Of a DNA stretch of 64,000 bases, positions 37,084 through 45,578 are shown piece by piece. The notes beneath the pieces were generated by a model. That model made no database searches, was not told the origin of the DNA, and worked only from the letters and a program-made list of their open reading frames with translations. Position 1 is the first letter of the stretch, and each line of letters begins with the position of its first letter. The position numbers and the translations under genes are program-made. Source of the DNA: Rhodocyclaceae bacterium (GTDB taxonomy: Bacteria > Pseudomonadota > Gammaproteobacteria > Burkholderiales > Rhodocyclaceae); the NCBI GenBank assembly GCA_023383815.1, contig JAHDYG010000003.1:1-64000 (forward strand). The letters run 5' to 3'.

Positions 37084-37131
37084 CTTCTGAGAATCAGGCC
37101 CCTACTTGCCAGGCCTGATTCACCTCAGAAG
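37084..37131 (-). terminator. Two-part hairpin at the acyl-CoA dehydrogenase stop
   Basis: The outer stem CTTCTGAG/CTCAGAAG and the inner stem AATCAGGCC/GGCCTGATT are stacked with a 3-base bulge; the loop is 11 nt. The structure covers the stop codon of the acyl-CoA dehydrogenase gene on the minus strand and faces the plus-strand terminator at 37044. Confidence 0.6.
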
Positions 37132-38924
37132 AAATCTTCTTCCAGCGCCAGCGCGCTTGCCGCTCCGGCGCAAACCGTCTGAGCCAATCCAGGCGCCTGC
37201 GTCAGCACGTGATCCGCAAAGAAGTGCGCGGCCACGACCTTGGAGCGATAAAAAGCTTCATCGCCACCAGCTCCGTCCGACAGCCGTCGGGCCGCCGCGA
37301 GTGCGGCGCGTCCCATCTGCCATCCACCAGCAACGATGCCGAAGAGCTTCAGGAACGGGACCGACCCGACCGATGCAGCCTTGATATCCTTTGAATAGGT
37401 CTCGAGGAGATACCCGACTGCACGGTCCATGGCGGTCACCCCTGCGTCCAGCGCACCTGCCATTGCAGTAAACGCGTCTCCTTCCTGTGCCTTCAGCTCA
37501 TCGACGACCTTGCGGATCTGCACGAGCACGGCTTTCACCGTAACACCGTCCTCGCGCGCGATCTTGCGTCCGATCAGATCGTTGGCCTGGATGGCCGTGG
37601 TGCCTTCGTAGATCGTCGTGATGCGCGCATCGCGCAGGTGTTGCGCGGCGCCGGTTTCCTCGATGAAGCCCATCCCGCCATGCACCTGGACACCGGTCGA
37701 GGCGATCTCGATCGCGTTTTCGGTGCTCCAGCCCTTGACGACCGGAATCATCAAATCGACGAATGCCTGCTCGCGCGCGCGGACAGCCGGGTCAGGATGG
37801 TGGTGAGCCTTGTCCGTCGCCGCCGCGACGACGTAGGCCAGCGCCCGCATCGCTTCCGTTTGGGAACGCATCGACATCAACATGCGACGCACGTCCGGGT
37901 GGCGGATGATCGGCACCTTCGGTCCGTTGCGCACCCCCACTTCAGTGCCCTGTACGCGATCCTTCGCATATTGAAGCGCGTGCTGATAGGCGCGCTCCGA
38001 CAAGGCCAGACCTTCCATGCCAACCGCGAAGCGCGCTTCGTTCATCATGATGAACATGTACTCGAGGCCGCGGTTCGGCTCTCCTACGAGCGTGCCGATC
38101 GCACCGCCGTGATCGCCGAAAGCCAGCACGCAGGTCGGACTCGCATGGATGCCGAGTTTGTGCTCGATGGACACGCAGTGGACATCGTTGCGTTCGCCCG
38201 GCGATCCATCCTCCTTGAGCAGGAACTTAGGAACGACGAACAGCGAGATCCCCTTCACGCCTTCAGGCGCGTCCGGCAGCCGGGCAAGCACCAGATGGAT
38301 GATGTTGTCCGTCAGATCATGTTCGCCATAGGTGATGAAAATCTTCTGGCCAAAGATCCGGTACGTCCCGTCACCCTGCGGCTCTGCACGCGTTCTGACC
38401 GCCGCGAGATCCGAACCCGCCTGCGGCTCGGTGAGGTTCATCGTTCCGGTCCACTCACCACTGACCATCTTCGGCAGATAGAGGCTCTTCTGCTCGTCCG
38501 TACCCTTGAACATCAGTGACTCGATTGCACCATTGGTCAGCATCGGGCACAGCGAAAACGACATGTTGGCCGACTTCCACATCTCCATGACTGCGGTAGA
38601 GAGCAGCTTCGGCAAACCTTGTCCTCCGAACTCGGGGTCACAGCCGATCGCGGTCCAGCCCGCCTCGGAGAACTGGCGATAGGCCTCCTTCCAGCCTTTG
38701 GCCGTGAACACCTGACCGTGATCCCAGCGCGCACCTTCCTGATCACCCGAAACGTTCAACGGTGCGAGAACACCGCTGGCAAATTTGGCGGCCTCATCAA
38801 GGATCGCGTCGACCAGGTCGGTGGATGCCTCTTCGCATCCGGGCAGTTGCTGAATTTCCTCAAGACCCGCCAGTTCTTGCATGACGAACTGCATGTCACG
38901 GATCGGTGCGGTGTAGTTGCTCAT
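37125..38924 (-). CDS. Long acyl-CoA dehydrogenase (DmdC-like)
   Basis: 599 aa, about 200 residues longer than ordinary acyl-CoA dehydrogenases. The FAD domain shows MNLTEPQAGSDL and FITYGEHDL; the catalytic-base region is near EGTTAIQANDLIGRK, and an extra helical C-terminal domain runs from about 470. Such proteins oxidise acyl-CoA or methylthiopropionyl-CoA and pass electrons to ETF. Start at MSNYTAPIRDMQF; an upstream ATG adds 11 unlikely residues. Downstream of etfA, but separated by a strong hairpin with a T-run. Confidence 0.88.
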   Translation of the reverse strand: MSNYTAPIRDMQFVMQELAGLEEIQQLPGCEEASTDLVDAILDEAAKFASGVLAPLNVSGDQEGARWDHGQVFTAKGWKEAYRQFSEAGWTAIGCDPEFGGQGLPKLLSTAVMEMWKSANMSFSLCPMLTNGAIESLMFKGTDEQKSLYLPKMVSGEWTGTMNLTEPQAGSDLAAVRTRAEPQGDGTYRIFGQKIFITYGEHDLTDNIIHLVLARLPDAPEGVKGISLFVVPKFLLKEDGSPGERNDVHCVSIEHKLGIHASPTCVLAFGDHGGAIGTLVGEPNRGLEYMFIMMNEARFAVGMEGLALSERAYQHALQYAKDRVQGTEVGVRNGPKVPIIRHPDVRRMLMSMRSQTEAMRALAYVVAAATDKAHHHPDPAVRAREQAFVDLMIPVVKGWSTENAIEIASTGVQVHGGMGFIEETGAAQHLRDARITTIYEGTTAIQANDLIGRKIAREDGVTVKAVLVQIRKVVDELKAQEGDAFTAMAGALDAGVTAMDRAVGYLLETYSKDIKAASVGSVPFLKLFGIVAGGWQMGRAALAAARRLSDGAGGDEAFYRSKVVAAHFFADHVLTQAPGLAQTVCAGAASALALEEDFF

Positions 38925-38963
38925 GTTGGACTCACACAGAAGGTTGCCGGGCCGCAAAACAGG

Positions 38964-38987
38964 CGGGATCGGTCAAAGCCGATCCCG
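38964..38987 (-). terminator. Attenuator or terminator between etfA and the dehydrogenase
   Basis: CGGGATCGG and CCGATCCCG form a perfect 9-bp stem with a 6-nt loop. On the minus strand the stem is followed by CCTGTTTTG. It lies about 40 bp before the dehydrogenase start, so read-through from etfBA is probably limited. Confidence 0.65.
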
Positions 38988-39022
38988 ATGCCCGGAAGTG
39001 ATGACGGGAGTGCTGCACAGGC

Positions 39023-39053
39023 CTGAACGATCCGGCATTGCCGGACGTTTCAG
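39023..39053 (-). other. Hairpin spanning the etfA stop codon
   Basis: TCCGGC/GCCGGA with a 3-nt loop is extended by CTGAACG pairing with CGTTTCAG around one bulged T. No T-run follows on the minus strand. It may protect the etfBA mRNA 3' end. Confidence 0.45.
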
Positions 39054-39985
39054 CCCAGCGCGGCAGTCAGCTCAGGAACGGCCTCGAACAGATCCGCGAC
39101 CAGTCCATAGTCGGCGACCTGGAAGATCGGCGCTTCGGGATCCTTGTTGATCGCAACGATCACCTTCGAATCCTTCATGCCGGCCAGGTGCTGGATGGCG
39201 CCGGAGATCCCGATCGCGATGTAGAGCTGGGGAGCGACGATCTTGCCGGTCTGGCCGACCTGGTAGTCGTTCGGAACATAGCCGGCGTCGACTGCGGCAC
39301 GCGAGGCGCCAAGCGCGGCACCGAGCTTGTCGGCAAGGGGTTCGAGCAGCTGGTGGTAGTTCTCGCCCGAGCCCAGACCGCGCCCGCCAGAAACGATGAC
39401 CTTCGCTGCGCCGAGTTCCGGCCGCGCGGACTTCGTGAGTTCGCGCCCGACGAGCTTCGACAGACCGAGGTCGGGCCCTGCGCCAAGCGTCTCGACCGCA
39501 GCCGAACCCCCTTCCGTTGCAGCCGGTTCGAACGCGGTACCGCGAACGGTGACGACCTTCACGGCGTCGCTGCTCTTCACCGTTGCCAGCGCGTTGCCGG
39601 CGTAGATGGGGCGCACGAAGGTGTCGGGGCTCTCGACGGCGACGACCTCGCTGATCTGCCCGACATCGAGGAGCGCCGCGACCCGCGGGAGCATGTTCTT
39701 TCCAAAGGTCGTTGCCGACGCGAAGATGTGGGTGTAGCCGGATGCATTTGCAACCACCAGCGCTGCGACATTCTCGGCGAGCTGCTGCTCATAGTGCGGC
39801 GCATCGGCGACACGCACGCGCGCGACGCCCGCGACCTTCGCTGCTTCAGCCGCGGCAGCAGCGCAACCGCTTCCGGCCACCAGGACGTCCACCGAATCGC
39901 CGGCCTTGCGTGCCGCGGTGATCGTGTTGAGGGTCGCCGCCTTGAGCGACTGGTTGTCGTGTTCGGCAATAACAAGAATGGCCAT
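39050..39985 (-). CDS. etfA: Electron transfer flavoprotein alpha subunit
   Basis: 311 aa. The C-terminal FAD-binding half shows [36 protein letters not shown] (trimmed) and [29 protein letters not shown]. With EtfB it carries electrons from acyl-CoA dehydrogenases to ETF-quinone oxidoreductase. It starts one base after the etfB stop. Confidence 0.96.
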   Translation of the reverse strand: MAILVIAEHDNQSLKAATLNTITAARKAGDSVDVLVAGSGCAAAAAEAAKVAGVARVRVADAPHYEQQLAENVAALVVANASGYTHIFASATTFGKNMLPRVAALLDVGQISEVVAVESPDTFVRPIYAGNALATVKSSDAVKVVTVRGTAFEPAATEGGSAAVETLGAGPDLGLSKLVGRELTKSARPELGAAKVIVSGGRGLGSGENYHQLLEPLADKLGAALGASRAAVDAGYVPNDYQVGQTGKIVAPQLYIAIGISGAIQHLAGMKDSKVIVAINKDPEAPIFQVADYGLVADLFEAVPELTAALG

Positions 39986-39986
39986 C

Positions 39987-40736
39987 TCAGATCACCTTCG
40001 CTTCGTTCTTCAGTTTCGTTACCAGTTGCGCGACGTCGGCCACGCGCTCGCCAGCGCTGCGCTTGGGCGGCTCGGCGACCTTCAGCATTGCCAGGCGCGG
40101 TCTGACGTCGACGCCGAGATCCTCAGGCTTGACGGTTTCAAGCGGCTTTTTCTTCGCCTTCATGATGTTGGGCAAGGTCGCGTAGCGCGGCTCGTTCAGG
40201 CGCAGGTCGGTCGTGACCACCGCAGGCAGCAGGATCTCCAGGGTTTCCAGCCCGCCGTCGATCTCGCGGGTGACGTTTGCCTTTCCATCCCCGATCTCGA
40301 CCTTCGAGGCGAAGGTCGCCTGCGGCCACCCCATCAGTGCAGCGAGCATCTGGCCCGTCTGGTTGGAATCGTCGTCGATCGCCTGCTTGCCGCAGATCAC
40401 GAGCTGGGGTTGTTCCTTCTCGCACAGCACCTTGAGCAGCTTCGCCACTGCAAGCGGCTGCAGATCTTCGGTGGTCTCGACCAGGATGCCGCGATCGGCA
40501 CCGATTGCCATCGCCGCACGCAGGGTTTCCTGACATTGCCCGACACCGCAGGACACCGCGACCACTTCGGTTGCAACACCGGCTTCACGCAACCGCACCG
40601 CTTCCTCGACCGCGATTTCGTCGAAGGGGTTCATGGACATCTTGACGTTCGCGATATCGACACCGCTGCCGTCGCTCTTGACGCGGACCTTGACGTTGTA
40701 GTCGACCACGCGCTTGACGGGTACCAGAATCTTCAA
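39987..40736 (-). CDS. etfB: Electron transfer flavoprotein beta subunit
   Basis: 249 aa AMP-binding subunit. It begins [19 protein letters not shown] and contains [25 protein letters not shown], family hallmarks. The start codon is TTG (CAA at 40734-40736) with GAGGAG about 8 nt upstream; no ATG fits the family N-terminus. First gene of the etfBA unit, divergent from the TetR gene, whose operator-like repeats lie between them. Confidence 0.95.
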   Translation of the reverse strand: MKILVPVKRVVDYNVKVRVKSDGSGVDIANVKMSMNPFDEIAVEEAVRLREAGVATEVVAVSCGVGQCQETLRAAMAIGADRGILVETTEDLQPLAVAKLLKVLCEKEQPQLVICGKQAIDDDSNQTGQMLAALMGWPQATFASKVEIGDGKANVTREIDGGLETLEILLPAVVTTDLRLNEPRYATLPNIMKAKKKPLETVKPEDLGVDVRPRLAMLKVAEPPKRSAGERVADVAQLVTKLKNEAKVI

Positions 40737-40853
40737 AGCTGTGCTCCTCTGAACAAATTGGACGATACGGATTGTTGTGAAGGCATTATGTCATTGCAGG
40801 GCACGCTTTTACACCTTGCCGGACCGGCTTGACTCGGCGCCGAAAAAGTCGTC

Positions 40854-40892
40854 CCATACGTAACGGTATGGTGGCGTACGGTAGCGTATGGT
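40854..40892. promoter_or_regulatory. Phased repeat array, likely TetR operator
   Basis: GTAYGGT occurs at 40866, 40876 and 40886, exactly 10 bp apart. CCATAC (40854-40859) is inverted to GTATGG (40866-40871), forming an 18-bp dyad. The array sits 26 bp before the TetR start and in the etfB upstream region, a usual place for an autoregulatory operator. Confidence 0.6.
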
Positions 40893-40917
40893 CACGGATT
40901 CGTCAATACTATTCCGA

Positions 40918-41514
40918 ATGGAAGCTGCCTTGAACAAACCTCGTACGCAACTGGACCGTGATGCCTGGGTGCATGGCGCAATGGATGTACTTGCGGAAGA
41001 AGGACTTGCGGGCCTGCGGGTCGAGGTTCTCGCCAAACGCCTGAAGGTCACGAAGGGGAGCTTTTACTGGCACTTCACGGATCGCCAGGATCTCCTCGAT
41101 GCCGTCCTGCAGGTCTGGAAGGAAGGCCGGATCCGCGACATCGTCAAGCAGACCCGCGCCCAGTCCGGCAGGGAACTGGAGCAGATCTACCACGTGATCG
41201 ACATCTACAGCGCGGGCCGCAACCGACGTGGAATGATGATCGAACTTGCGGTGCGCGACTGGGCACGCAGGAATGCAGCAACTGCGGCGATCGTCGCCGA
41301 AGTCGACGACATCCGGCTCCGATGCGCGCGCGATCTGTTTCTCGCCTGCGGGGTGCCGCAGGAAGAGGCCTCCAGCCGCTGCATGCTGCTCTATGCGTAC
41401 GTTTTCGGGATTTCGCTGATGGTCTACGACAGGTTCGACAGCGATGTCGCACGGGTCAAGCGTGACATCGCCAATCTCATTGCACGCTCGCGCGATGCCG
41501 CCGTATCAAGCTAA
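40918..41514 (+). CDS. TetR-family transcriptional regulator
   Basis: 198 aa from ATG 40918; an upstream ATG at 40888 would add 10 residues but lies inside the repeat array. The HTH region is LRVEVLAKRLKVTKGSFYWHFTDRQDLLDAV (split here as family motifs VTKGSFYWHF and RQDLLDAV), and the C-terminal ligand domain is helical. Divergent from etfBA, and near acyl-CoA genes, so control of fatty-acid or acyl-CoA oxidation is likely. The 3' end overlaps the convergent tatD by 9 bases. Confidence 0.85.
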   Translation: MEAALNKPRTQLDRDAWVHGAMDVLAEEGLAGLRVEVLAKRLKVTKGSFYWHFTDRQDLLDAVLQVWKEGRIRDIVKQTRAQSGRELEQIYHVIDIYSAGRNRRGMMIELAVRDWARRNAATAAIVAEVDDIRLRCARDLFLACGVPQEEASSRCMLLYAYVFGISLMVYDRFDSDVARVKRDIANLIARSRDAAVSS

Positions 41515-42270
41515 GCCGGGAAGCACGTCGCAGGCATTGCGCGTCGTCTGTCGTACCACCTCCTCCAACGGGACACCGCGCAAACCCGCGAGGATCTCTG
41601 CGTAGCGTGCCAGATTGGCCGGCTCGTTGCGCCGTCCTTGCGCCCACGCAGGCGGAATGTCGGGCGCATCGGTTTCCAGCACGATCGCATCGACGGGGAG
41701 CTCCGCAGCGAGGCGCCGGATCCGGCGCGAACCCGCGAAGCTCATCGCACCACCGAACCCAAGCTTGAAGCCCAGAGCGAGAAAGCGGTCTGCCTGCTGC
41801 CTGCTGCCGTTGAATGCATGGGCAATGCCGCCCGGAACCTCGATCCGGCGAAGATGAGACAGGATTTCGTCGACGGCGCGACGCACATGCAGGATGACCG
41901 GCAGACCGAGCTGGCGGGCGAGCTTGAGCTGGGCAACGAAATAGCGTTCCTGGAGTTTCGGGTCGATATCGGTGACGAAACGGTCGAGCCCGATCTCGCC
42001 GATCGCGATGGCCGTGCCGCCAGCGGCCCGCTCCGCGACGACGGCAAGATCGTCTTCCTTCGCGCGCGTGACGTACAGCGGATGGATGCCGAAGGCGATG
42101 CGAATGTCAGCGTGCGCGGCTGCAAGCGCCTCGATGCGGTCGAAGTTTCCGACCTCCACTCCCGGCACCACGAATCGGCCAACGCCACCGGCCCGCGCCG
42201 CATCCAGGGTCCGATCACGATCTTCGTCGAACTCTGCGGCATCGAGGTGACAATGCGTATCGATCAGCAT
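41506..42270 (-). CDS. tatD: TatD-family metal-dependent DNase
   Basis: 254 aa TIM-barrel hydrolase. His6 and His8 in DTHCHLD, Glu in GEIGLD, a His in LHVRRAVDE, HAFNG and the final Asp in LETDAPD form the metal site. TatD-type enzymes have 3'-5' exonuclease activity; this one could equally be YcfH/YjjV. ATG 42270 matches the family start. 34 bp after the crotonase gene. Confidence 0.88.
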   Translation of the reverse strand: MLIDTHCHLDAAEFDEDRDRTLDAARAGGVGRFVVPGVEVGNFDRIEALAAAHADIRIAFGIHPLYVTRAKEDDLAVVAERAAGGTAIAIGEIGLDRFVTDIDPKLQERYFVAQLKLARQLGLPVILHVRRAVDEILSHLRRIEVPGGIAHAFNGSRQQADRFLALGFKLGFGGAMSFAGSRRIRRLAAELPVDAIVLETDAPDIPPAWAQGRRNEPANLARYAEILAGLRGVPLEEVVRQTTRNACDVLPGLA

Positions 42271-42304
42271 GCGATTGCCACCTGCGACATCCACACGGGG
42301 TCCG

Positions 42305-43105
42305 CTACCTGCCCTTCCACTCCGGCTTGCGCTTGGCGATGAAGGCGTCGATTCCCTCCACGGCGTCTTCGGCCATCATGTTGCAAGCCATCGTTTCTGC
42401 GGCCATCTGATAGGCGGCTTCGAGCCCGGTTTCGAGCTGGCGGTAGAACATCTGCTTGCCCATCCGGATGGCCAGAGGCGATTTGGCGCAGATCGAAGCA
42501 GTCAGCTTGCCGATCTCGTCATCGAGGCGATCGAGTGGAACCACGCGATTGACCAGGCCGCGCCGGCAGGCTTCCGCGGCATCGATGAAGTCCCCGGTCA
42601 CCAGCATCTCGAACGCTTCCTTGCGCCCCATGTTGCGCGAAAGACCGACGCTCGGAGTCGCACAGAACAGGCCGACGTTGATGCCAGATACCGCGAAGCG
42701 CGCCGTGTCTGCTGCGACGGCGAGGTCGCACATCGACACGAGCTGACACCCGGCTGCCGTGGCAATGCCATGAACCCGTGCGATCACGGGTTGCGGCAGC
42801 TCGGTCAGCCGGACCATGAACTTGCCGCACAGGCGGAACAGTTCCTGCTGGAACGCCAGCTCGTGGTTGCCGCGCATTTCCTTCAGATCGTGTCCGGCGC
42901 AGAAGGCCTTGCCCTCCCCTGCCAGCACGACCACCCGCACACTCTCATCCGTGGCGATCCTGTCGATCTCGGCAAGCAGGGTCTCGATCATCGAACGGGA
43001 CAGCGAGTTGAATTGTCCCGGGCGATTCAGCGTCAGCCAGGCGACGCCGTCCTTGTCCCGCCGCAACACCAGCGGCTCGTTGGCCGGATCCAGTACAGCA
43101 CTCAT
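42305..43105 (-). CDS. Enoyl-CoA hydratase/isomerase family protein, ECHDC3-like
   Basis: 266 aa crotonase fold. Oxyanion-hole segments are AFCAGHDL (68-74) and TAAGC (117-120). The two catalytic glutamates of enoyl-CoA hydratase are absent: Gln121 replaces Glu144 and Gly141 replaces Glu164 (rat numbering). The segment SGINVGLFCATP instead matches the vertebrate and bacterial ECHDC3 group. It binds acyl-CoA but is unlikely to hydrate it by the usual mechanism. Three ATGs occur in a row; the third (43105) has the best distance (7 nt) from AGGAG. Confidence 0.88.
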   Translation of the reverse strand: MSAVLDPANEPLVLRRDKDGVAWLTLNRPGQFNSLSRSMIETLLAEIDRIATDESVRVVVLAGEGKAFCAGHDLKEMRGNHELAFQQELFRLCGKFMVRLTELPQPVIARVHGIATAAGCQLVSMCDLAVAADTARFAVSGINVGLFCATPSVGLSRNMGRKEAFEMLVTGDFIDAAEACRRGLVNRVVPLDRLDDEIGKLTASICAKSPLAIRMGKQMFYRQLETGLEAAYQMAAETMACNMMAEDAVEGIDAFIAKRKPEWKGR

Positions 43106-43131
43106 CATCATTCTCCTGTTCTCTGGTTGCC

Positions 43132-43143
43132 GTTGACGTCAAC
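43132..43143. repeat. 12-bp palindrome upstream of the crotonase gene
   Basis: GTTGACGTCAAC is a perfect palindrome 27 bp upstream of the crotonase start, in the 145-bp gap after the acyl-CoA ligase gene. It is a plausible operator half of a dimeric regulator. Confidence 0.5.
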
Positions 43144-43256
43144 TGAAAACATCTTAGCCCGCCAGGCGGACACGAACCAGAAAAAACATGCGCACGGACC
43201 GCTCTCCGCCGTCTATTCAAACAACGCCGCCCCCTCCCATCCCGGTGTGCACACCC

Positions 43257-44909
43257 TCAATCAAAGGACTTGAGCGAGCCAGCCTGCTCACGCAACAGAA
43301 ACTTCTGGATCTTGCCCGTTGAAGTCTTCGGAACCGAAGCGAACACAACCCGCTTCGGCATCTTGAATCCAGCCAGATGCTGTCGGCAGTGCGCGAGCAA
43401 CGCTTCCGCTGTCAGCGATGCGCCGTCCTTCAGTTCGACGAAGGCGCACGGAACCTCTCCCCACTTTGGATCGGGCGCCGCGACCACCGCAACGGCGAGA
43501 ACATCCGGATGCTTGTAGATTGCGTCCTCGACTTCGATCGACGACACGTTCTCGCCTCCAGAAATGATGATGTCCTTCGAACGATCCTTGATCTTGACGT
43601 ATCCGTCCGGTTGCAGAACGGCCAGGTCCCCCGTGTGATACCAGCCGCCACGAAAGGCTTCGGTGGTCGCGGCGGGATTCTTCAGATAGCCCTTCATCAC
43701 CAGGTTGCCGCGAAACATCAGCTCGCCCATCGTTGCGCCATCGCGCGGCACCTCGGACATGGTTGCCGGGTCCAGTACGGTCAGGCCTTCCTGTGCGTGG
43801 TAACGCACGCCCTGACGGCCGTTCAGCCGCACCTGCTCGTCGAGCGGAAGTTCGCTCCATTGCTCATGCTTGGCACAGACCGCGGCCGGACCGTAGGTTT
43901 CGGTGAGCCCGTAGACGTGCGTGAGATCGAAGCCGATGCGCGCCATACCCTCGATCAGCGCAGCCGGCGGCGGTGCGGCTGCAACGAGGGCGCTGACCTT
44001 GTGATCAATCCCCTGGCGCCATTCACCTGGAGCATTGACGATCATCGAATGCACGATCGGGGCGCCGCAGTAGTGCGTCACGCGGTGCTCGCGGATCGCA
44101 TCGAGGATTCCCTTGGCGTCGACGCGGCGCAGGCAGACATTGATCCCCGCATTGGCCGCGATCGTCCACGGAAAGCACCAACCGTTGCAGTGAAACATCG
44201 GCAAGGTCCACAGGTACACCGCGTGCGGCGGCATGCCCCAGGAGACGATGTTCGAAAGCGCATTGAGATACGCGCCGCGGTGATGGTAGACCACGCCCTT
44301 GGGGTTGCCGGTGGTGCCGGACGTGTAGTTGAGCGAGATCGCATCCCATTCGTCGGAAGGAGGCCGCATGACGAACGCTGGATCGGCGCCAGCGAGCAGC
44401 GATTCGTATTCGAGCGTTCCGACCCGATCTCCGGGCCCGGAGTATTCGGAGTCGTCGACGTCGATGACGATCAGCTCCGGGCGATTCAACCGCTGCAAGG
44501 CTGCAGCGACTGCGGACGAATACTCGCGATCGGTGATGAGCACCCTGGCCTCACCGTGATCCAGGATGAAGGCGATCGTCTCGGCATCGAGACGGGTGTT
44601 GATGGTGTTGAGCACGGCGCCGCAGGCCGGAACACCGAAGCTGCACTCGAGCATCTCGGGCGTGTTGTTGAGGATGACAGCGACCGTGTCATTGCGCCGC
44701 ACGCCCAGTTGCACCAGGGCTGAGGCGAGACGGCGGCAACGTTCGGAATACTGCGACCAGTTCAGACGTCGGCTGCCATGAATGATCGCCGTCCGCTCCG
44801 GATAGACCGACGCGCTGCGCTCGAGAAAGGTCAGCGGGGTGAGCGGCACGTAGTTTGCCGGGTTCTTGTCAAGCCCGGTTTCATAGGGTGAATTCTGGTG
44901 TTCGGTCAT
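43257..44909 (-). CDS. Acyl-CoA synthetase (AMP-forming), medium-chain/DmdB-like
   Basis: 550 aa. The P-loop is YTSGTTGNPKGVVYHH, then VYGLTETYGP, GWYHTGDL, DRSKDIIISGGENVSS, and the C-terminal catalytic lysine in KTSTGKIQKF. It activates a fatty or methylthio acid to acyl-CoA via acyl-AMP. The sequence resembles the DmdB/medium-chain group, but substrate cannot be read. The lipoprotein stop is 30 bp upstream; a perfect palindrome (GGTGTGCACACC, 43244-43255) lies just after the stop. Confidence 0.9.
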   Translation of the reverse strand: MTEHQNSPYETGLDKNPANYVPLTPLTFLERSASVYPERTAIIHGSRRLNWSQYSERCRRLASALVQLGVRRNDTVAVILNNTPEMLECSFGVPACGAVLNTINTRLDAETIAFILDHGEARVLITDREYSSAVAAALQRLNRPELIVIDVDDSEYSGPGDRVGTLEYESLLAGADPAFVMRPPSDEWDAISLNYTSGTTGNPKGVVYHHRGAYLNALSNIVSWGMPPHAVYLWTLPMFHCNGWCFPWTIAANAGINVCLRRVDAKGILDAIREHRVTHYCGAPIVHSMIVNAPGEWRQGIDHKVSALVAAAPPPAALIEGMARIGFDLTHVYGLTETYGPAAVCAKHEQWSELPLDEQVRLNGRQGVRYHAQEGLTVLDPATMSEVPRDGATMGELMFRGNLVMKGYLKNPAATTEAFRGGWYHTGDLAVLQPDGYVKIKDRSKDIIISGGENVSSIEVEDAIYKHPDVLAVAVVAAPDPKWGEVPCAFVELKDGASLTAEALLAHCRQHLAGFKMPKRVVFASVPKTSTGKIQKFLLREQAGSLKSFD

Positions 44910-44939
44910 GTTGATGATCTCCGGGCTTCGGGGTTGGAT

Positions 44940-45539
44940 TCATGCGGATCTTCGACAGCGCCGGGCGACATCCGGATCCTGCGCGACGGCATCCAGCCAC
45001 TTCCGGATCTGCGCCACAAGCTCGCTCACTGCCTCTCGATGCGCACCTACGCCCCCTGCGGCGTCAGCCGTCGCGGCCTCCCGGACGGTGAACAGCATGC
45101 GTTGCGCCACCGGCGTGGCCACGTGCATGGGCAGCAGGGTCGCTCGGATCCTCCACTCGACCCGGCTTCGGGCCGGCGAGTCGTAGATCTGGATGGCTTC
45201 GTCGACATCGATGCGCATCCGACAAGGCAGACGCACCGACGCCCCTGCCAATGAAGCCTCGATCCGGTGTGACAGAAGCTCCGGCAAGGCACCGGCCCAG
45301 CGGCTGAACGCATAGCTCTCGCGGGCTGCGGGCACATGATCGTCACGCCGGTACTGCATCGCCGCAGATGAGAGCCAGGACGGAGCCTGCACATCGAGTG
45401 TTGCGGCGGCGGTTCCACCGGCCTGATGCACGCCGGTTCCGAGATCGAAGGCACTCATGCGCGGTGGAGGGGCTCCGAGCCCCGCGCAGCCACACAGGAA
45501 CAGGACTGGCAACAGCAAATGGGCAAGCGTCATTCTCAT
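44940..45539 (-). CDS. ABC-transport auxiliary lipoprotein (PqiC-like)
   Basis: 199 aa. Lipobox LCGC at residues about 15-18 follows a short hydrophobic signal. The MSAFDLG start and WLSSAAMQYRRDD, SRWAGALPELLSHRIEASLAG segments fit the DUF330/PqiC family, outer-membrane lipoproteins that partner MCE transporters. Last gene of the MCE operon; 15 bp separate it from the MCE gene. Confidence 0.8.
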   Translation of the reverse strand: MRMTLAHLLLPVLFLCGCAGLGAPPPRMSAFDLGTGVHQAGGTAAATLDVQAPSWLSSAAMQYRRDDHVPAARESYAFSRWAGALPELLSHRIEASLAGASVRLPCRMRIDVDEAIQIYDSPARSRVEWRIRATLLPMHVATPVAQRMLFTVREAATADAAGGVGAHREAVSELVAQIRKWLDAVAQDPDVARRCRRSA

Positions 45540-45543
45540 CGAT

Positions 45544-45578
45544 GGCTCCGTAGCTCAACGGCGAACCGGTTCGAATCC
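45544..45578 (+). other. tRNA-like fragment at the MCE gene 3' end
   Basis: GGCTCCGTAGCTCAACGG (45544-45561) looks like a tRNA 5' end with the start of the D arm. GGTTCGAATCC (45568-45578) is the T-loop consensus. The anticodon arm and a matching 3' acceptor are missing and T-stem pairing is off register, so no functional tRNA is present. The fragment overlaps the MCE stop codon on the other strand. Confidence 0.35.
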
